Below, piece after piece: positions 50,020 to 63,632 of a DNA stretch of 64,000 nucleotides. The stretch comes from Vitellaria paradoxa. Lineage: Eukaryota > Streptophyta > Magnoliopsida > Ericales > Sapotaceae. How positions within the stretch are numbered: the first letter of the stretch is position 1; each line of letters starts with the position of its first letter. Below the pieces are notes generated by a model. That model made no database searches and was not told where the DNA came from. It was given only the letters and a program-made list of their open reading frames with translations. The DNA lies in assembly GCA_019916065.1 (NCBI GenBank), contig CM034239.1, positions 45,765,312-45,829,311 on the forward strand, read 5' to 3'. A program made the position numbers and the translations under genes.

Positions 50020-53000
50020 ATGGCTGCTGAAGCAGAAGCACAGTTGGAAGCCCTTCGCGAGTTCGAGCTCCGGCTCCTTCGTTGCTCCATTCCTGCTCCA
50101 TCACCAACATCACCATTTGAATCATCTGATGATCCCCACGCCGCACAACAACGCCATTCTCTGCACGCACTCATCGAAGAGGCAGTTTCTTTAATCGAGG
50201 GCGGGGATTACGCCGGTGCCCTATCATTTGACGCCGCTCGAACCATATTCAAATTTGCAGAGTCACCGCCGTCGGTGGCCGGCCCGGATTGGTTTTACTC
50301 CGACTTTGTGTTCAAACGAGTTGAGTCGTTCATATTAGACGAGTCGGAAGGCGAGAAAGATAGGTGTCATAGGGCTTTTTTGACAATGGTCATTGCTGTG
50401 GCGGCTTTTCTTGCATTTGCACAGTGCAACATCACCGGGTCGGTCTATTTAATGAAATTCAATTAAGGAAATGCTTTAGTCACGAAATTACTCTATTGAT
50501 TTTTTTACTGGAACATTTTTGTTTTAGACCGTCCCAGAGGTTACCTTCCTTGCCTACCGATGCATTCCAAGATGATGCTGTTGGCGGTGCAGGGGGGCCA
50601 CATTGGGAAGGGTGGGCGCGAAATCAGCTGATGGCGGCCGGTTCTGACTTGCTTGGGAAATTCTCTAATCTTCAGGTGACAAATTGTTTCCACTAATGAT
50701 GGTTATATTGCTAATTATATTTCTAATATTCAAAATAATAAAGTTGCTTAATTATTTTATTATTTTAAGTGTTTGTATATTTAGACTGATTTTGATAAAT
50801 ATATATTGACATTTATATTTTTCTGCCATCCTTGAAACCTTCCTCATTTCTGCTTCCATGCTAACAAAAACATCCCACCTAAACGAAACTTTTATCCTGG
50901 TTCCTATTACGGTCATGGCAGGAATTGATGGTTGTGTTTCTTCATTTGTTCACGAATGCACATTGTTTGTTCTGCCTGTTCAAAATTGCAGCCGTACAAA
51001 GAGGTTAAATCGGCCATTAGAAAATTCTCATACTTTTTTTTTTTTCCTTACTCCTCTGGATTTTACAGATTTTTCTATGTTATGTGCCCGTATTTGATAG
51101 AATTTTGACCCCCTATGTTATATTTGCTGACTTGACTTTTTCAAGCTTACTGCTTCTCTTTTCCCTAACTCAATCTATCCTTTTGATGAAATGCAACTCT
51201 TGTTCAAATCTACGTTTGGCTGGAAATTCCAAATTTTCCTTTTTGTTGAATTTAGTTTGCAAATTTATTGCTGATTCTCTCACAGAAACCTTGTTGGAAA
51301 TTCTTCTTCTTCGTTTGGAAATTCTTCTTCTTCTTACTTCCGAACCAATTTGTAATCTTGGGGTTTGAATAAACAATTTAGAAGCAAAAGTCCTCAGATT
51401 GGTGATCTCAAGTCAATCTCTTCTCCCTGTTAAGAGAAAAAAAATATGCATTTTAGTCAAGTAAATCTATTTAGGCAGCAAATAAAAGAAAAAATAAACC
51501 CACCAGGCAGTTCTGATTAATTCTGAGACATTTGCCTTTAGCATTGCCCATAAGGTTCACTTTTCCGCTCATTAACATGATGGTATGACGTTCTCAATTT
51601 TAACCCTTTTGTTGTTTCTTTCTCTAATGATTGTTTTGATGCATTTTTCACTAATTTTTAATTACAGTATATAGTTTTCGCAAAGACATTGCTGATGAGG
51701 ATGAAAGATTTGTTGTCAGAAGGAAAAGTTTCTTCCATGGATGGAATTAGAAGCATTTCATGGTGGCTGGCCAGGACCTTACTTCTTCAACAGAGAATGT
51801 TGGATGAGCGATCATCTTCTTTGTTTGACCTATTGCAGGTCTATTCACAAGAAACTTTACATTATTTCGGTACTTCCGAAAAAGTAACAGATTACTGGGG
51901 ATCAAAGTTACAGAAGGAAGAAGCTTTAACTGTGGTGTCGATGCTTCATTTGGAAGTGGGAATAATGGAACATACCTATGGGCGAGTTGATTCATCCAGG
52001 TGAATTATCACTTACAGTGACTCCGGCATAATCAGAGAAGCATTTGTCTTCTAAATATATATATTTTTTGTTTGATAGTTATGGGAATTTAACTCATGGT
52101 TATTGGTCTGCAAGTAATTATTTTTAAGGAAATATGTATCATTATTCATATTAATAAATCTTTACCATATAAGTTATAGAACATTATACTATTGTAAAGG
52201 AATAACTCAATAACGACAAAATTTTCACTCCCTATGATCCTATCTTGCTATTGAACTTGTAATGCAGGGTTATCTAATGTATTATATGGCTCTACTTTTT
52301 AGTTGTGTTTGTGAGGCCATAGTTCTTTGAATGGATCCATAAAGTATATCATTATGCTTGGTATCTTTGTCCCCTTTTGTTGGTTTTGTTTTCTTTTGCT
52401 ATACTGGAGGGCATATGTGGGCCCTAAAGCTGAGAACCATGCTTGCTTGCTTACATGTCAGATATGGTCCCTCTTTATAGATCTTAAACATCATAAGTGC
52501 TGGTTATAAATTATGGACTTAGTTTTCATGGCCAGTGCATTTATCATGTAAATGGAATTAGTGTGTCTTCCTTTCTGGGCACAGATTATTCTGTTATTTG
52601 CTGATATAACTACCTGGGGTATCAGGCTGCAATTTGAGTCTGCTGAAGTTGCGTCAGGGCTTCAACTTTCTGTAACTGGTGCTTTGGGCTTCCGTACTGT
52701 GCATCAGGTGAAGAGTTTTTATTTATTTATTTATTTATTTATTTTTGGAATTTCTTCTGAAAATTTTCCTCTTCTTGGCTGTAAAGGTTTATTTCTTCAT
52801 ATAGGTTGATCCAAAGGCACAGCTTTTACTTGTTGCAAATACCAGCACAAATAATTCTGTTGACTCATCTTCAGTAAGCACAGATCTCCCCAGAAATGCT
52901 ACTAGCATGGATGGAGATAATTTGCTTCGACATCATCATGAAGCCCGTGAAGCTTCTGATGTACTCTTGACTCCAAGATTCCTAGAGGATGATAAAGGCT

Positions 53001-56000
53001 CTGAAAATGGTGCACAAGGCACTGCAAATGGAAGTATTGCAGCTGTCCCTTTGAAGGCAACACAGCAGGCAGTTATTCTGGCGCAATGCCTTTCTATAGA
53101 GAAAAGCACTCCACATGATGAAATGCAAAGTAATCTTTCTGAAATTTTAAATCAATTCATGCTTTTGTTCATATGTATTCTGACCTTTGTTGCTTGCGTT
53201 AGTTAATGAACTGGAGGATAAGCCTTACTGCATTACCAAAACTGTGGAAAACATTACTTTTCGTTTCTCACACTCCTCATTGGTGGGGGAGCTATCAGGA
53301 GATGGGTAATGCAAACTATGTCTTTATGCAAAAACTTGAGAGATTAAAGAGAGAACTGGCGGGTTTGGAACAAAGAGGAAACTGGGCAGCTAGGAAACAA
53401 GAAAAATGCTCTAATGGAGGAAATAAAGATAATTGATTGGAAAGAAGACACAGATGATGCCTCATCAAAAGAGATATGGTCCAGAAATCAGTGCACCACC
53501 TAAGGTAGCATTTATGGTGTGGTGCACGCTACATGGAAGGATACTTACAATGGACAATCTCATCAAAAGAGGGCTCACCTAATTAATAGATGTTACTTAT
53601 GCAAGGAGGCAGCTGAAACCATAAATCACCTATTTATCCAATGTGCTTGGACATGAGAGATATGGGAGTTGGCACTGAATTGTTTTGAGATGCAATGGGT
53701 ATTCCTATTGGATGTGAGACTTACTTTTAGAACATGGTGGGGTGCAAAGGTTGACAAGAGAAGGCGGAAAGCATGGCGATTAATCCCTTTTTGCTTAGCA
53801 TGGGTAGTGTGGGGGTGGGGGGAAGGAAACATGAGAAACTTTCAAGGTATAGAAAATCCTGTGTAAAGTGAGGAGCATTTTTTTTTTTTAATCTCTTTTC
53901 TATAGTTGATTATCTTGGGGGGAGATATCTGAAGCTTTATAGGTTTTTACACTTCATGGAGCATTTAGATGCTCATATGTTTAGTCAGCAGCTTTTTTGT
54001 ACTTGGGCGGCATTCCTTTGATGCCTTTTAATATGATTTTTCGTTATTTATCAAAAAAAAAAAAATTATAGTAGTTTAATTTTAAAAGGTTAAAGCTCAA
54101 GTTCTTGTTTTCTGCTTAGGAACTTCTATCTCAATTTTACTCCTAATATTTGTAGTAGATATCATCAACAACTTGAATCCAACAACAAAATGTTTTTGTA
54201 ATAAAGTAACTAACTGAAATCCGTTGCATGCTAACATTGGGTAGCAGTTGCTTATCAAAAAAACATTGGGTAGCAGTTGCATGGTGATGATATAGAGAGA
54301 TGAATAGTTTGAAACTGACCTAAAAGTTACTGGAAATGATGTAAAATATCCTTTACTTCGGTTCATGGTTCATTCTATAGGTGTGTTTTCCTCAACATGT
54401 GATGGATTGTAACTTCTAGTTCACCTATATGTGGCACATGTCCTCATCAATTTGCTTGCCTGCTAAAAATTTCGTGTACAGTTATGTTTAGGTCATGTGC
54501 AATAAACTGATTGAACTAATCTTGCATTGACTTAGGGCAGATGTACATGTGCAACATAAGATACCAATAACCACTTAAGTGATAAAGCACATGGTTGAAA
54601 ATATTGAAAGACAGAAAATGGGTTAAACTGATAATTATTTCAAATAAAAAGAGATGTGGTGGCTAGATAATTTGAACAAGCAATTGGCCTTATATATTAA
54701 ACTTTTTCAACGCTGGGTAGGGTAAAGGCAATACATAAAGATGGAAGGGAGAGCAGTAGTGCTCTAGATCAGAGGAAGTTAGACATAATTTGGGGCTGAA
54801 GAAGGTTTGATCAGCAATAGTACCAAAAAAAGGGATAGGGAAAGAAAGAGGAAATTTTTTCTTCTTAATGAAGAATGTTATGTATATGCCCATGGATCTT
54901 TGTTTAGATAATCTGCATTTCAAGTGAATATTTCCTTAAGATTGTTAGGTTCTTCGTCTGAAGTCACTTTTATGTTTTAGGGTGGGAGATGGCACCGTAC
55001 ATAGAAGCAATTGATTCTCAGCTGTCGTCTTACTTCATTGTAAGTTGAATCGGCTGGTGCATTATGATAGTATCTGATTACATTATATTCTTCTTTGAAA
55101 CGATGCCTTTTCATCATAAAGGCAATTTTGAAATGGAATTTCGGTTTGAAATGTTATTATAAATTGGCGTAGAGGCTGTATAAAAATATGTTTAATTCAA
55201 AATTTTAGTTCAATATACTCAATTATGGTGTTTATAAGTGATAAATGAAATATAGAATCCATTTATTTATGGTGGCATTTATTAGCTGGTCAAATGTTAG
55301 GGAACTCTATTTTCTTATATGCTTGACTTCTTGGAATTTTGCTGTCGTGGTGAGTCTTGAACGTTTGTTATGGCTATCTATTCTTTGCAATATCATTAAG
55401 CTGTCAGATATAGATATTTGATGCATGTGGTCATGCTTAATCTGTTGGCCCCAAAATTTGTTTTGGGCTGCCCTCAAGGGGAATAATCCTTTATAATCAA
55501 ATTAGTGATATATTGTTATTTTCTCCCTCCTCCTATATCTTTATCTCATTTTGTTTTTATGTTTTTTCCTTTTTTTTTGTTTTTTTTTTTGGTTGTGTTT
55601 TTATAAAAGAAATAGTTGCGTTATATTTACAGTAGATTTTCCCTAAAGAAGTTTTGTTGATGTCATTGTCTTCCATGCACAATTTGGTTATGACCCTTTC
55701 AAATTCATTTTTTTTATCATCTTATGCATGTGGTCATGACATTATTCCCTTTCAGATTCATTGTTTTTGTGACATCTTACGCATTCGATGGGAGTCAACT
55801 CGGAGTCGCACAAAAGAGAGAGCTTTGCTGATGATGGATAAACTGGTATTAAGCACAACTTTGTTGGTGGTTAGCAGCTTTAGGGAGATTGATATTTGCT
55901 TTAATTTAGTGGTTGATACCACATGGTTTTCTTTCAAGATTATGTTTTTTCCCTCTTGTGTAAGCACTAATGCATTACTTTCATATATATATATATATAT

Positions 56001-58822
56001 ATATATATTTGGGTGCATTTTCAACTTTTGTGGTACTGTTACAATTCATATTAAATAAAATAGTAGTTTATTGATGCTTAGATTTGAGAATATAAGTGCT
56101 CTAAATCCAAATTAGATCTTTGTGTTCAGCACCAAATAAAGTAAATTGCATTTTTTTGGTGTTTGACTTGGTTGTATTGATCAAAACTTATTGAGCCATT
56201 TCAGTATTTTGTTATCTATAATTGTGAATTTTTTTGCTTGGTAGTAGACCAAACAGACAATTTCTTAATTTTCCTTGCCACATGTAGGTAGTGGCCTTGT
56301 GGCACCACCTCTATATGGGAGGGTCCCCCAGAGCCTCGATGTGGGAATCTCCTTGAACTCTCAATCCCACTTATGCTCATCACCCATTGGACCCTCCTAG
56401 GCTGCTAGCTAGCCTCAAGGAGCTCTCGTGATAGACTCAACCAAGGACCTAGTATCTGTCTCCACTATGTTTAGCACCCTCTACATGTTCTCTATTTCTT
56501 CTTTTGCGCTAGGAGTAAGGTTTTGAAGCCTTCCAACAATTAGCAAATAGGCATAAGCAGCCGACAACGCTAATCAACTATCTGGAGCAGCAAAGGACCA
56601 ACAACGATGTAGTGGGGAGTAAGAGGGACACTTTCCATCCACGAGCACTCCAAGGGAACATGTGGTACGTGGTGAAAATTTTGAGGGTGAAAGATTACAG
56701 GGTAATTGCTACCCCAGTAATAATTTTGGATTGAGGGATTAAATATTACTCGGTAATAATTATATTATATTTGGAATATTGAGAGAGAATGTTATTTGAG
56801 AGAGGGCTATAAAGGAATGTTTTACGAGCTAATGAGAAAGGGGTATAATTTTCCCATTGCTTTCCATTACTCTCCCCCACTAGTCCCCCATAAGAGAGTA
56901 AGCAGTGTAAGTGTTATCTCCTCTTCCAAATTAACGTAATGGATGACAAAAATTACCCTACTCCATTACCCCCAAAACAAACATAACCCAAATGGTCACA
57001 TGGTTCTCTCTTTTTGTGCAGGATCATCGAATACCAAAGACTTCGTAGTTAGAATTAGGGGCTACGTTAGTAGGGATAGTAATGGGAGGTGTATGCGAGG
57101 GTACTTTATGAATCCAAATCCGAATAGGTCCTATCTAGAAGTACCCTAAAAGGATCGGGATGAATTTGGGATTAAAAATAAATACCTGGGTGGTTTGGGA
57201 TGACTTTGAAATTTGTTTGTAGGTCACTTAGTACCCAGTACCTACTTATGCTAATAGGATACATTGTTTTTAAATTATGCTACTAGGATACTCGTTAATT
57301 ACCTGATTGATGTATTATATTATATTATATAAGTTGTAGATATTTTAAGTACTAGTTCTTGATTTGTGATTTGTATAATACTATTTTTTCTTTCTGTTGA
57401 ATCATATATATATATTTTGATATTAAACAATATACAATTATCATGCAATAAAAATAGTAATATTATTATTTAATATCAAGCCTTAATTATTTATTATAAT
57501 TGTTCCTCTTAGTGAACCACCTCCTTCTTATCATTTGTGCGCGCGCGCGTGTTAAAGAACACATTTGAGATATAAAAGAATAACCGGGTAGCTTTTAGGG
57601 TTTTTATCAGTTGTTTAATGGCTATTCCCCGATGTTACCTGCATAGCTTGTTTCATCTCGAACCTAATTGGGTGAGATGATACGGGATAACTTTGGGATT
57701 CCTAACTAAAAATAAATTGGTTTGGGACAAGACCAGTTAGAGGGTAGTAAACAGTTTAGGGAATGGGGACGCCAAAATTTGTAGATATCCTTCTTGTTGC
57801 CATTTCTATTTGTAAGGGCTCCCCTAATTAGTTTAGAGAGAGACACTACATGACATTGATTTTTGGATTGTACTCTTTACTTTACTGGTATTTGCACAAG
57901 CTAGATTCAAAAGGAGAAAATGTAAATTTATTTGTGGTATGTTTGGAGTAAGATTTGGTGAGAGAAAATAAAAGTGAAGGAAAAATGAAAAGAAAAGGAC
58001 AGTAAAAAGAGAAAAGAAACACAAAATCCCAAATAAATGTCCTTTGCGTTCCTTGACAAACCCTTGATCTAAGCACATCATAAGTGAATCTAAATTTAAG
58101 CTTTCGGCTTTCATTAAAAAAAAAATGTCTAGCTTACAGAGTTTTATAATACTTTTCTTTCCTTGTATTTTACCTTTTTTTTTTTTAATTCCGACTGGAT
58201 ATCCTGTCCACTGTTTTTCATACCCCTTTTGTATTTGGTTTGGAAATTTTTTTATTTTTTTTCTGTTGACTATAAAAAATAAAAAATAAAAACATAACTC
58301 TGTAAAGCTGATTATTACTAAACTATGTGAGGTCTACCTTTGGTAACTCTATTAATAGGAATGAAGAGATGGTGAAATTGATGGCTGAGATATGACCTAA
58401 GAGTGACTACTTCAAATATCATAGATTGTTTGTATGTAAGGAAAAGAGAGCTAACGTTTGAGATTGGACAAGACAAATATTGTGTCTAGAATCATATGGC
58501 ATGTGATCAGAGACTTTCTACCAAGTTATGAAGCACAGACACTTCAAAATGGGTTTTGTATTCGTGTCTGATAGATATCAGACACATATTCTTTTCGGAC
58601 ACTTTGAGATACGTGTTTTACATGCTATGCGGCATATCCTATTTTATAATTATTTTCAAACACATTGCTATGAGAAACCTAAATTTTTAGTATCCAAAAC
58701 CCTTAATCATATAATCTTCTATCTCATATTTTGTTATGTTTTCTATATTAAATTATGTATTGAATAATTTTTGTTGTGGATGTTACATATATATATATAT
58801 AGAGTTAGCGAAAATATATAAA

Positions 58823-58855
<33 letters not shown>

Positions 58856-61800
58856 TTTTGCTGTATCTTTGCTATGTTTGTATTCTCATTTTTTTTAAAT
58901 TATTGTTTTCGTGTCCGTATCTGTATCCATGCTTATTAGCTATCAAGTTTGTCAGAAGTTTTATTTGAGAGCCAAAGGCTAGATTGACGAGTGTTAGGCA
59001 ATTGAGAAACAATAATACGTTTACAAAGCTGAAGGGATGAGTTGTATTATTTATGTGTTTTGTTTTGCTTGTTCTATGAAGTATTTTCATATGATATTGA
59101 CATCTTTGTATGGAAAATTCTAAGAAAATGAATTTTTTGATTGAAAATTTCATTTTAATGAACTAAAAACTTGAAATTCCAAACATATGAATCTTTTTAT
59201 TCAGCTAAAAATACAAATCTTTTTTTATATTATCTTTAGCCTCCTTACTTTAGGTGGTTTATACCTTACACACCTCTGTATTCCCGCATATTTAATTTTT
59301 AATAGCAAGCTCTTTTTGCCGGTCTGAGAGGATGATCAGTGATACTAGGTCTGAAATGCGGGGCTAGACTTTTATAGGTTGTACCAATTTGCGTTTTGAG
59401 GATTCTTGCATGCATCATCAACTCGTACTAGAAATGACTCTTTTTTATGAACACCGGTATATAATATGCTGAAAAATTCAAGTTAATCAAATTAAACCAT
59501 CTTACTGAACTTGTGCATGGTATATCATCTAGAACAAATTTAAACCTAGTATGAGGTCCTTATATGAGATAAGGTTGCGTACATTTGGAACCTTGTGCAC
59601 TCGGTTGTCCTTTTTATCAAGCCCGCATACGCTTTTAGTACAATTGATTTTTTTGTGGTCTCATGTAATTATTTTATATTATTTCAGGTCAAGGGTGTCT
59701 ATGAATCTTCTCCTAGTGTTGCACAAAGAATTTATTATTGTTTTGGAGTTTACATCCCTACAATTCCCGCCCTCCGCAAGTATTAACTCTTTCTGTTGCC
59801 CCCTTGAGGCGTTATTTTTTGTTTTGTTTTGTTAATTTACTTATATTTATCAAAAATCTTTTTGTTTTGGATAACGTTACTCCTTCCTTGGCTTTGCCCT
59901 CTAATATATCTACTGAAAAAGGTTAAAATACACTTTGCAACTTTACACTTCTACGGAATCTCACTTTAGGGCCTATACGTAATTGCAACAATTAAGTCTT
60001 TGCACTTCTAATTTGTTGCAATGTAGACATTTTTTTTTGAGCTTATATTTGGAGATTTTCCATTAATTGGCCATTTTAAACATTTCTTTCTTCCGTATTT
60101 ACATAAAAGACTCACTTCTATTTTTGTAATTGATGTGTTCAGATTTTGATAGAGTTATTTGATAAATGATTGTTTTTAATCTTGCAGATAAGGTAATATA
60201 GGGAATATAAATGGGTATTTTGACGGAAATATCAAAGAAAATAGGTAAATTTACATTTTTATCCCTTAAAAAAGGGTCATGTGGCCAGTTGATGCATAAT
60301 CCCCAAATGGAGTTTTACAAAAATGCCCGCATCGCAACAAATTAGAAGTGTAGGGGTCACTCCCTCGTGGGTGGAACAACACCCCCCCCCCCCCAAAAAA
60401 AAGGGGGGGGGGACAAACACCATTAAGTATGGGACCTTGTTGGTGCCATGCGTTAGCTTTGAGAAATTTAGTTTTCTTTGAGCCATATTTTTATTTTAGT
60501 ACATCTTTTTCATCTACAACTGACATGCACATTTTTTCTCTTCTAGAGAATATGGTGAGCTTTTAGTGAGTTGTGGCTTGATAGGGGAGGCAGTTAAAGT
60601 TTTTGAGGATTTAGAGTTGTGGGATAATTTAATATACTGCTACTGGTATGATGTCATCATCTTCTTGAAAAATTTCCCTTCTATGCATTGCTTTTTCACC
60701 TTATTATTGTGGCTAATGGTGGTTTCTTGTGAAAATATGTTCTGAACAACAGCCTATTGGGGAAAAAAGCGGCAGCTGTTGAACTCATTAATATGCGGCT
60801 GTCTGAAATGCCTAATGACCCAAGGCTGTGGTATGTTGGCTGGGCTTTGCTTTTGCTTTTCATTTTGTTTCCTTTTTTTCCCCTTTTCAGAACTCAGTTT
60901 TTATACCACTACAGTCAACTTGTACATGTTCATATGAAATAGTTAATACTCTTGTTTCTACCAGAGCTTATTACTACTAAATTAATCTCATACATTTTCT
61001 GTTTGGGGCTATGGTTTTGTTGAGTTGATTTGTATACATTTTCTGTACCACGATTACTTATGTTTGTTTGTTCCTGGGAGAACATGTCCAATTTCGGATC
61101 AGTTCTATTGCCATGTTGTTGAGTTTGTTCGACCAATAACCTGCTTTCACGGCATACTTTATTTTGAATGACTGTTCTGGTGACATCTATTCTTTGCATG
61201 CTAGAACTAGCTGTAGCCTCCGTTCATATTTTATTGTTTTGTTATCCACTTAGTGTGTCCATATATATGTTTTTACTTATTCTTATGTATTGCTAGTTGA
61301 TTAAGCTTTTGGGACAATGGATGACTTAAACGGGGTATTAGAGATATCTTTCTAGGAGGTCTAGGTTTAAGTCTCATCATCACTGTGACTTCCCCATTTG
61401 TTCTTGTGCACATTTTTTTGTTTGTGTTGGTGTAACTTGTTTGGTTAACAGTCAGGAGGAGTCTATTTCACATATGTTATTACACTGCCAGTGGACAGCT
61501 GAGATGTGGAATTTGATTTCTTCTTGCTTTAATGTGCAGACGTGCTTCCCATGGAGTTTGAGGGATTTTTTACTGGCTTGGTGGGGGCAGCCCCTTGGGG
61601 GGAATAAGAAAACCATATGGAATGTGATTTCATTTTGTGTGTTCTGGCTGACCTGGAAGGAGAGGAATAGGAGGATTTTTGAAAATGAGAGTAGGCCATC
61701 TTTCAGGATTAAAAGCTACTTTCTTACGTGTCTTTATGACTGGATGAGGGATGGAAGGGAGATAGACCTATTTTCTTTCTTGAGTTTCCTTGATCAGATG

Positions 61801-63632
61801 AGATAATTGGTTTTGATTGGTTTTCCTATTTGATTGGATGTTGTATTTGCATCCAATCTTTGCTTGTATAAGAGTTACTTTCTTTTAATAAAAATTTACT
61901 TATCTTTTTCAAAAAAAAAAAAACTTGTTTGGTTAAGTTCGTTTTCAGTCCATTGGCAAGTCGGGGTTGCACATGAGTGTCTGTGTGCACGTTATTGGGC
62001 TTATTTACTAACAAATTAAGCTTTGGGGTGATTGGTGACTAATCTTTAATAACACTGTCAGTCATAACTTTTGCTTGATCATTGATCCACTTCTTTCCCT
62101 TCTTAACTCCATTGGAATAGAAATTTGATTTTCAACACCATTCTTCAGCTTTGGCGCTATTGAGGTGCATATTCCACACCGTATTGTGGCCTTGAACCAC
62201 CTTTAAATCAATCATGTTTAAGGAACAAAATATTGTTCTCATTGGGAGGCCAAAATATTTCCTTTTTCTAAGAGGCCAAGATAAGACAATAGTAGAATAA
62301 CAATTCAATTTTTTTTTTTCAAAACACACTAAATCACACTAAAATACAACATAATATTCCAAAATAATAAGTTTAATCAATTTATTATTAGTCTTTCATG
62401 CATTTAGATTTGTATCATTTCTATTTTTAGGTATTTTCATATTTTGGTTCCATTTATATTTTTATGTATTTTCATATTTTTATGGTTACATTATATTTCT
62501 GAAATGCTGCCATGGCCCGTGTCTTAGATCACTAAATTTGTTTGCATGACTTCTCATGGTAGTTTGAAGGTATATATTTCCTTGAAGCTTAGCTCTCATT
62601 TCTTGCTCTGCGTTTGTTAGTGGCAGTTCTAGTCTACTTTAGATGTCTTGCCACGCCATAATGCCAAGTTGACAATTTTCATCTTGGCAAATATCACTCA
62701 CTGATCAACCACTGTTGACTTGGGCTTCCAGCTAACTAACTCCTAAACTTTGCTGCTCAAATAGACCCTTTTAACTTATTCAATGAGATATAAATCATAT
62801 TCTTTATGTCTGCTTGAGTCCATGTATGTATTTGAGCAGTGATTTTTCCCCACTTGTTTTGTACATGTGATGATATGCAATGGAAGAGTTATTTAAATAT
62901 TTCCATTTGTTCTATTCTCAGGTGTTCATTGGGTGATATTACAAATAATGACGCCTGCTATGAGAAAGCACTAGAAGTGTCTGGCAATAGGTCTGCTAGA
63001 GCAAAGGTGATTTTCGGTCCTTCCAATTAACAAATATATCTTCATCCTTTTGCTTTTTGCTTTTTGTTATAATCCTCCTCCTCTTCTGCCCTTCCCTTGC
63101 AGCGATCTCTTGCTCGCAGTGCATACAATAGGGGAGATTATGATAAATCTAAAATTCTCTGGTATATTGAATTCCTCTCTCTCTCCCTCACACACGCACA
63201 CACACACACACACACTCTGCTTCCCTTCATTTATTATGGCTATTTTGCTGAACATTTGATTCTCAGTTTGTCTCGGCAATGATGTACCCTTGATTTCATC
63301 TTAGGGAGTCAGCCATGGCACTGAATTCTTTGTATCCAGATGGTTGGTTTGCCCTTGGTGCTGCTGCTTTGAAGGTTTCTTATACAATCATGTTGATTCA
63401 TGTTCTATCATTTTGAACCCATATACATGAAACTTGAATGTCCAACATTTTCAAAAAAATAACACAAAACTTCCTTATATAGAGTCTTCTCTCTCTCTCT
63501 CTCTCTCTCGTTCTTGAGACTTATTTGAAAAGATATACAGGCTAGGGATGTTGACAAGGCACTGGATGCATTTACTTCTGCTGTTCAACTTGATCCTGAA
63601 AATGGAGAAGCTTGGAATAATATCGCTTGTTT
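50020..63632 (+). CDS. TTC27-like tetratricopeptide repeat protein, 3' end beyond window
   Basis: Exons: 50020-50438, 50528-50675, 51668-51999, 52626-52707, 52805-53129, 54981-55039, 55756-55845, 59688-59779, 60547-60645, 60753-60830, 62922-63006, 63103-63161, 63305-63374, 63541-63632. Phases close at every GT-AG junction, giving about 676 codons so far. The ATG has a good context (ACCATGG). The N-terminal half is helical and specific to the TTC27 family (WEGWARNQLMAAGSDLLGKF, DGIRSISWWLARTLLLQQRML, RWEMAPYIEAIDSQ). TPR units start in the later exons (EYGELLVSCGLIGEAVKVFE, NDACYEKALEVSGNRSA, ARSAYNRGDYDKSKILW, YPDGWFALGAAALKARDVDKALDAF, AVQLDPENGEAWNNIAC). TPRs are helical-hairpin protein-binding scaffolds. 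The precise plant function is not established. Introns 5 and 10 contain LINE insertions on the + strand, and intron 7 (3.8 kb) has further repeats. Confidence 0.94.
53265..54065 (+). mobile_element. LINE fragment, 5'-truncated and internally deleted, in TTC27-like intron 5
   Basis: A linker-like stretch (KLERLKRELAG, about 53320-53380) is followed directly by the zf-RVT end (VAFMVWCTLHGRIL, RCYLCKEAAETINHLFIQCAW) at about 53500-53660. Everything between, the reverse transcriptase, is missing. The 3' end is TTATTTATC plus 13 A at 54053-54065. The 5' limit is approximate and no target duplication was found. Confidence 0.8.
54252..54262 (+). mobile_element. Minimal LINE footprint: tail only between target duplications
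   Basis: TTATC plus A6 lies between two copies of ACATTGGGTAGCAGTTGC (54234-54251 and 54263-54280). TTATCAAAA is exactly the 3' terminus of the LINE fragment ending 190 bp upstream. Confidence 0.6.
57050..57775. mobile_element. Possible degraded hAT-like repeat in TTC27-like intron 7
   Basis: GGGATAGTAATGGGAGGTG and ATCCAAATCCGAATAGG near the left, and ATACGGGATAACTTTGGGAT with GGGAATGGGGACGCC near the right, resemble common plant hAT-like repeats. Boundaries are unclear. Confidence 0.3.
58822..58855. repeat. ATT microsatellite
   Basis: About eleven trinucleotide units in TTC27-like intron 7. Confidence 0.95.
60002..60351. repeat. Inverted repeat in TTC27-like intron 8
   Basis: GCACTTCTAATTTGTTGCAA (from about 60002) and TCGCAACAAATTAGAAGTGT (to about 60351) are inverse copies about 300 bases apart, with further weak similarity outside. 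It may be a MITE. Confidence 0.5.
60382..60412. repeat. C13-A8-G10 self-complementary homopolymer tract
   Basis: Thirteen C, eight A and ten G in a row would fold into a G-C hairpin with an A loop. It may be real or an assembly artefact. Confidence 0.9.
61449..61921 (+). mobile_element. 5'-truncated LINE with 15-bp target duplication, TTC27-like intron 10
   Basis: It encodes only the zf-RVT tail (SISHMLLHCQWTAEMWNLIS, FWLTWKERNRRIFEN). The 3' end is TTACTTATCTTTTTC plus A, close to that of the LINE at 1-4958. The flank AACTTGTTTGGTTAA is present at 61434-61448 and 61922-61936. Confidence 0.88.

Noticed and set aside
56291..56480. TRIM/Cassandra-like fragment suggested by a CCCACATCGAGG-type word on the minus strand
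   Set aside because: One short word only; no terminal repeats or 5S-like promoter could be seen.
58520..58660. Dispersed repeat shared with 28575-28685 (GAAGCAYAGACAC on opposite strands)
   Set aside because: Only a short opening word is clearly shared; the rest does not align convincingly by eye.
61300..61400. Possible LTR primer-binding-site-like or SINE-like remnant (GGGGTATTAGAG, AGGTTTAAGTCTC)
   Set aside because: Words are too degenerate and no LTR ends or A-tail accompany them.
63180..63215. Peptide repeats from (CT)n/(CA)n frames as coding
   Set aside because: They are microsatellite translations in the intron after TTC27-like exon 12.
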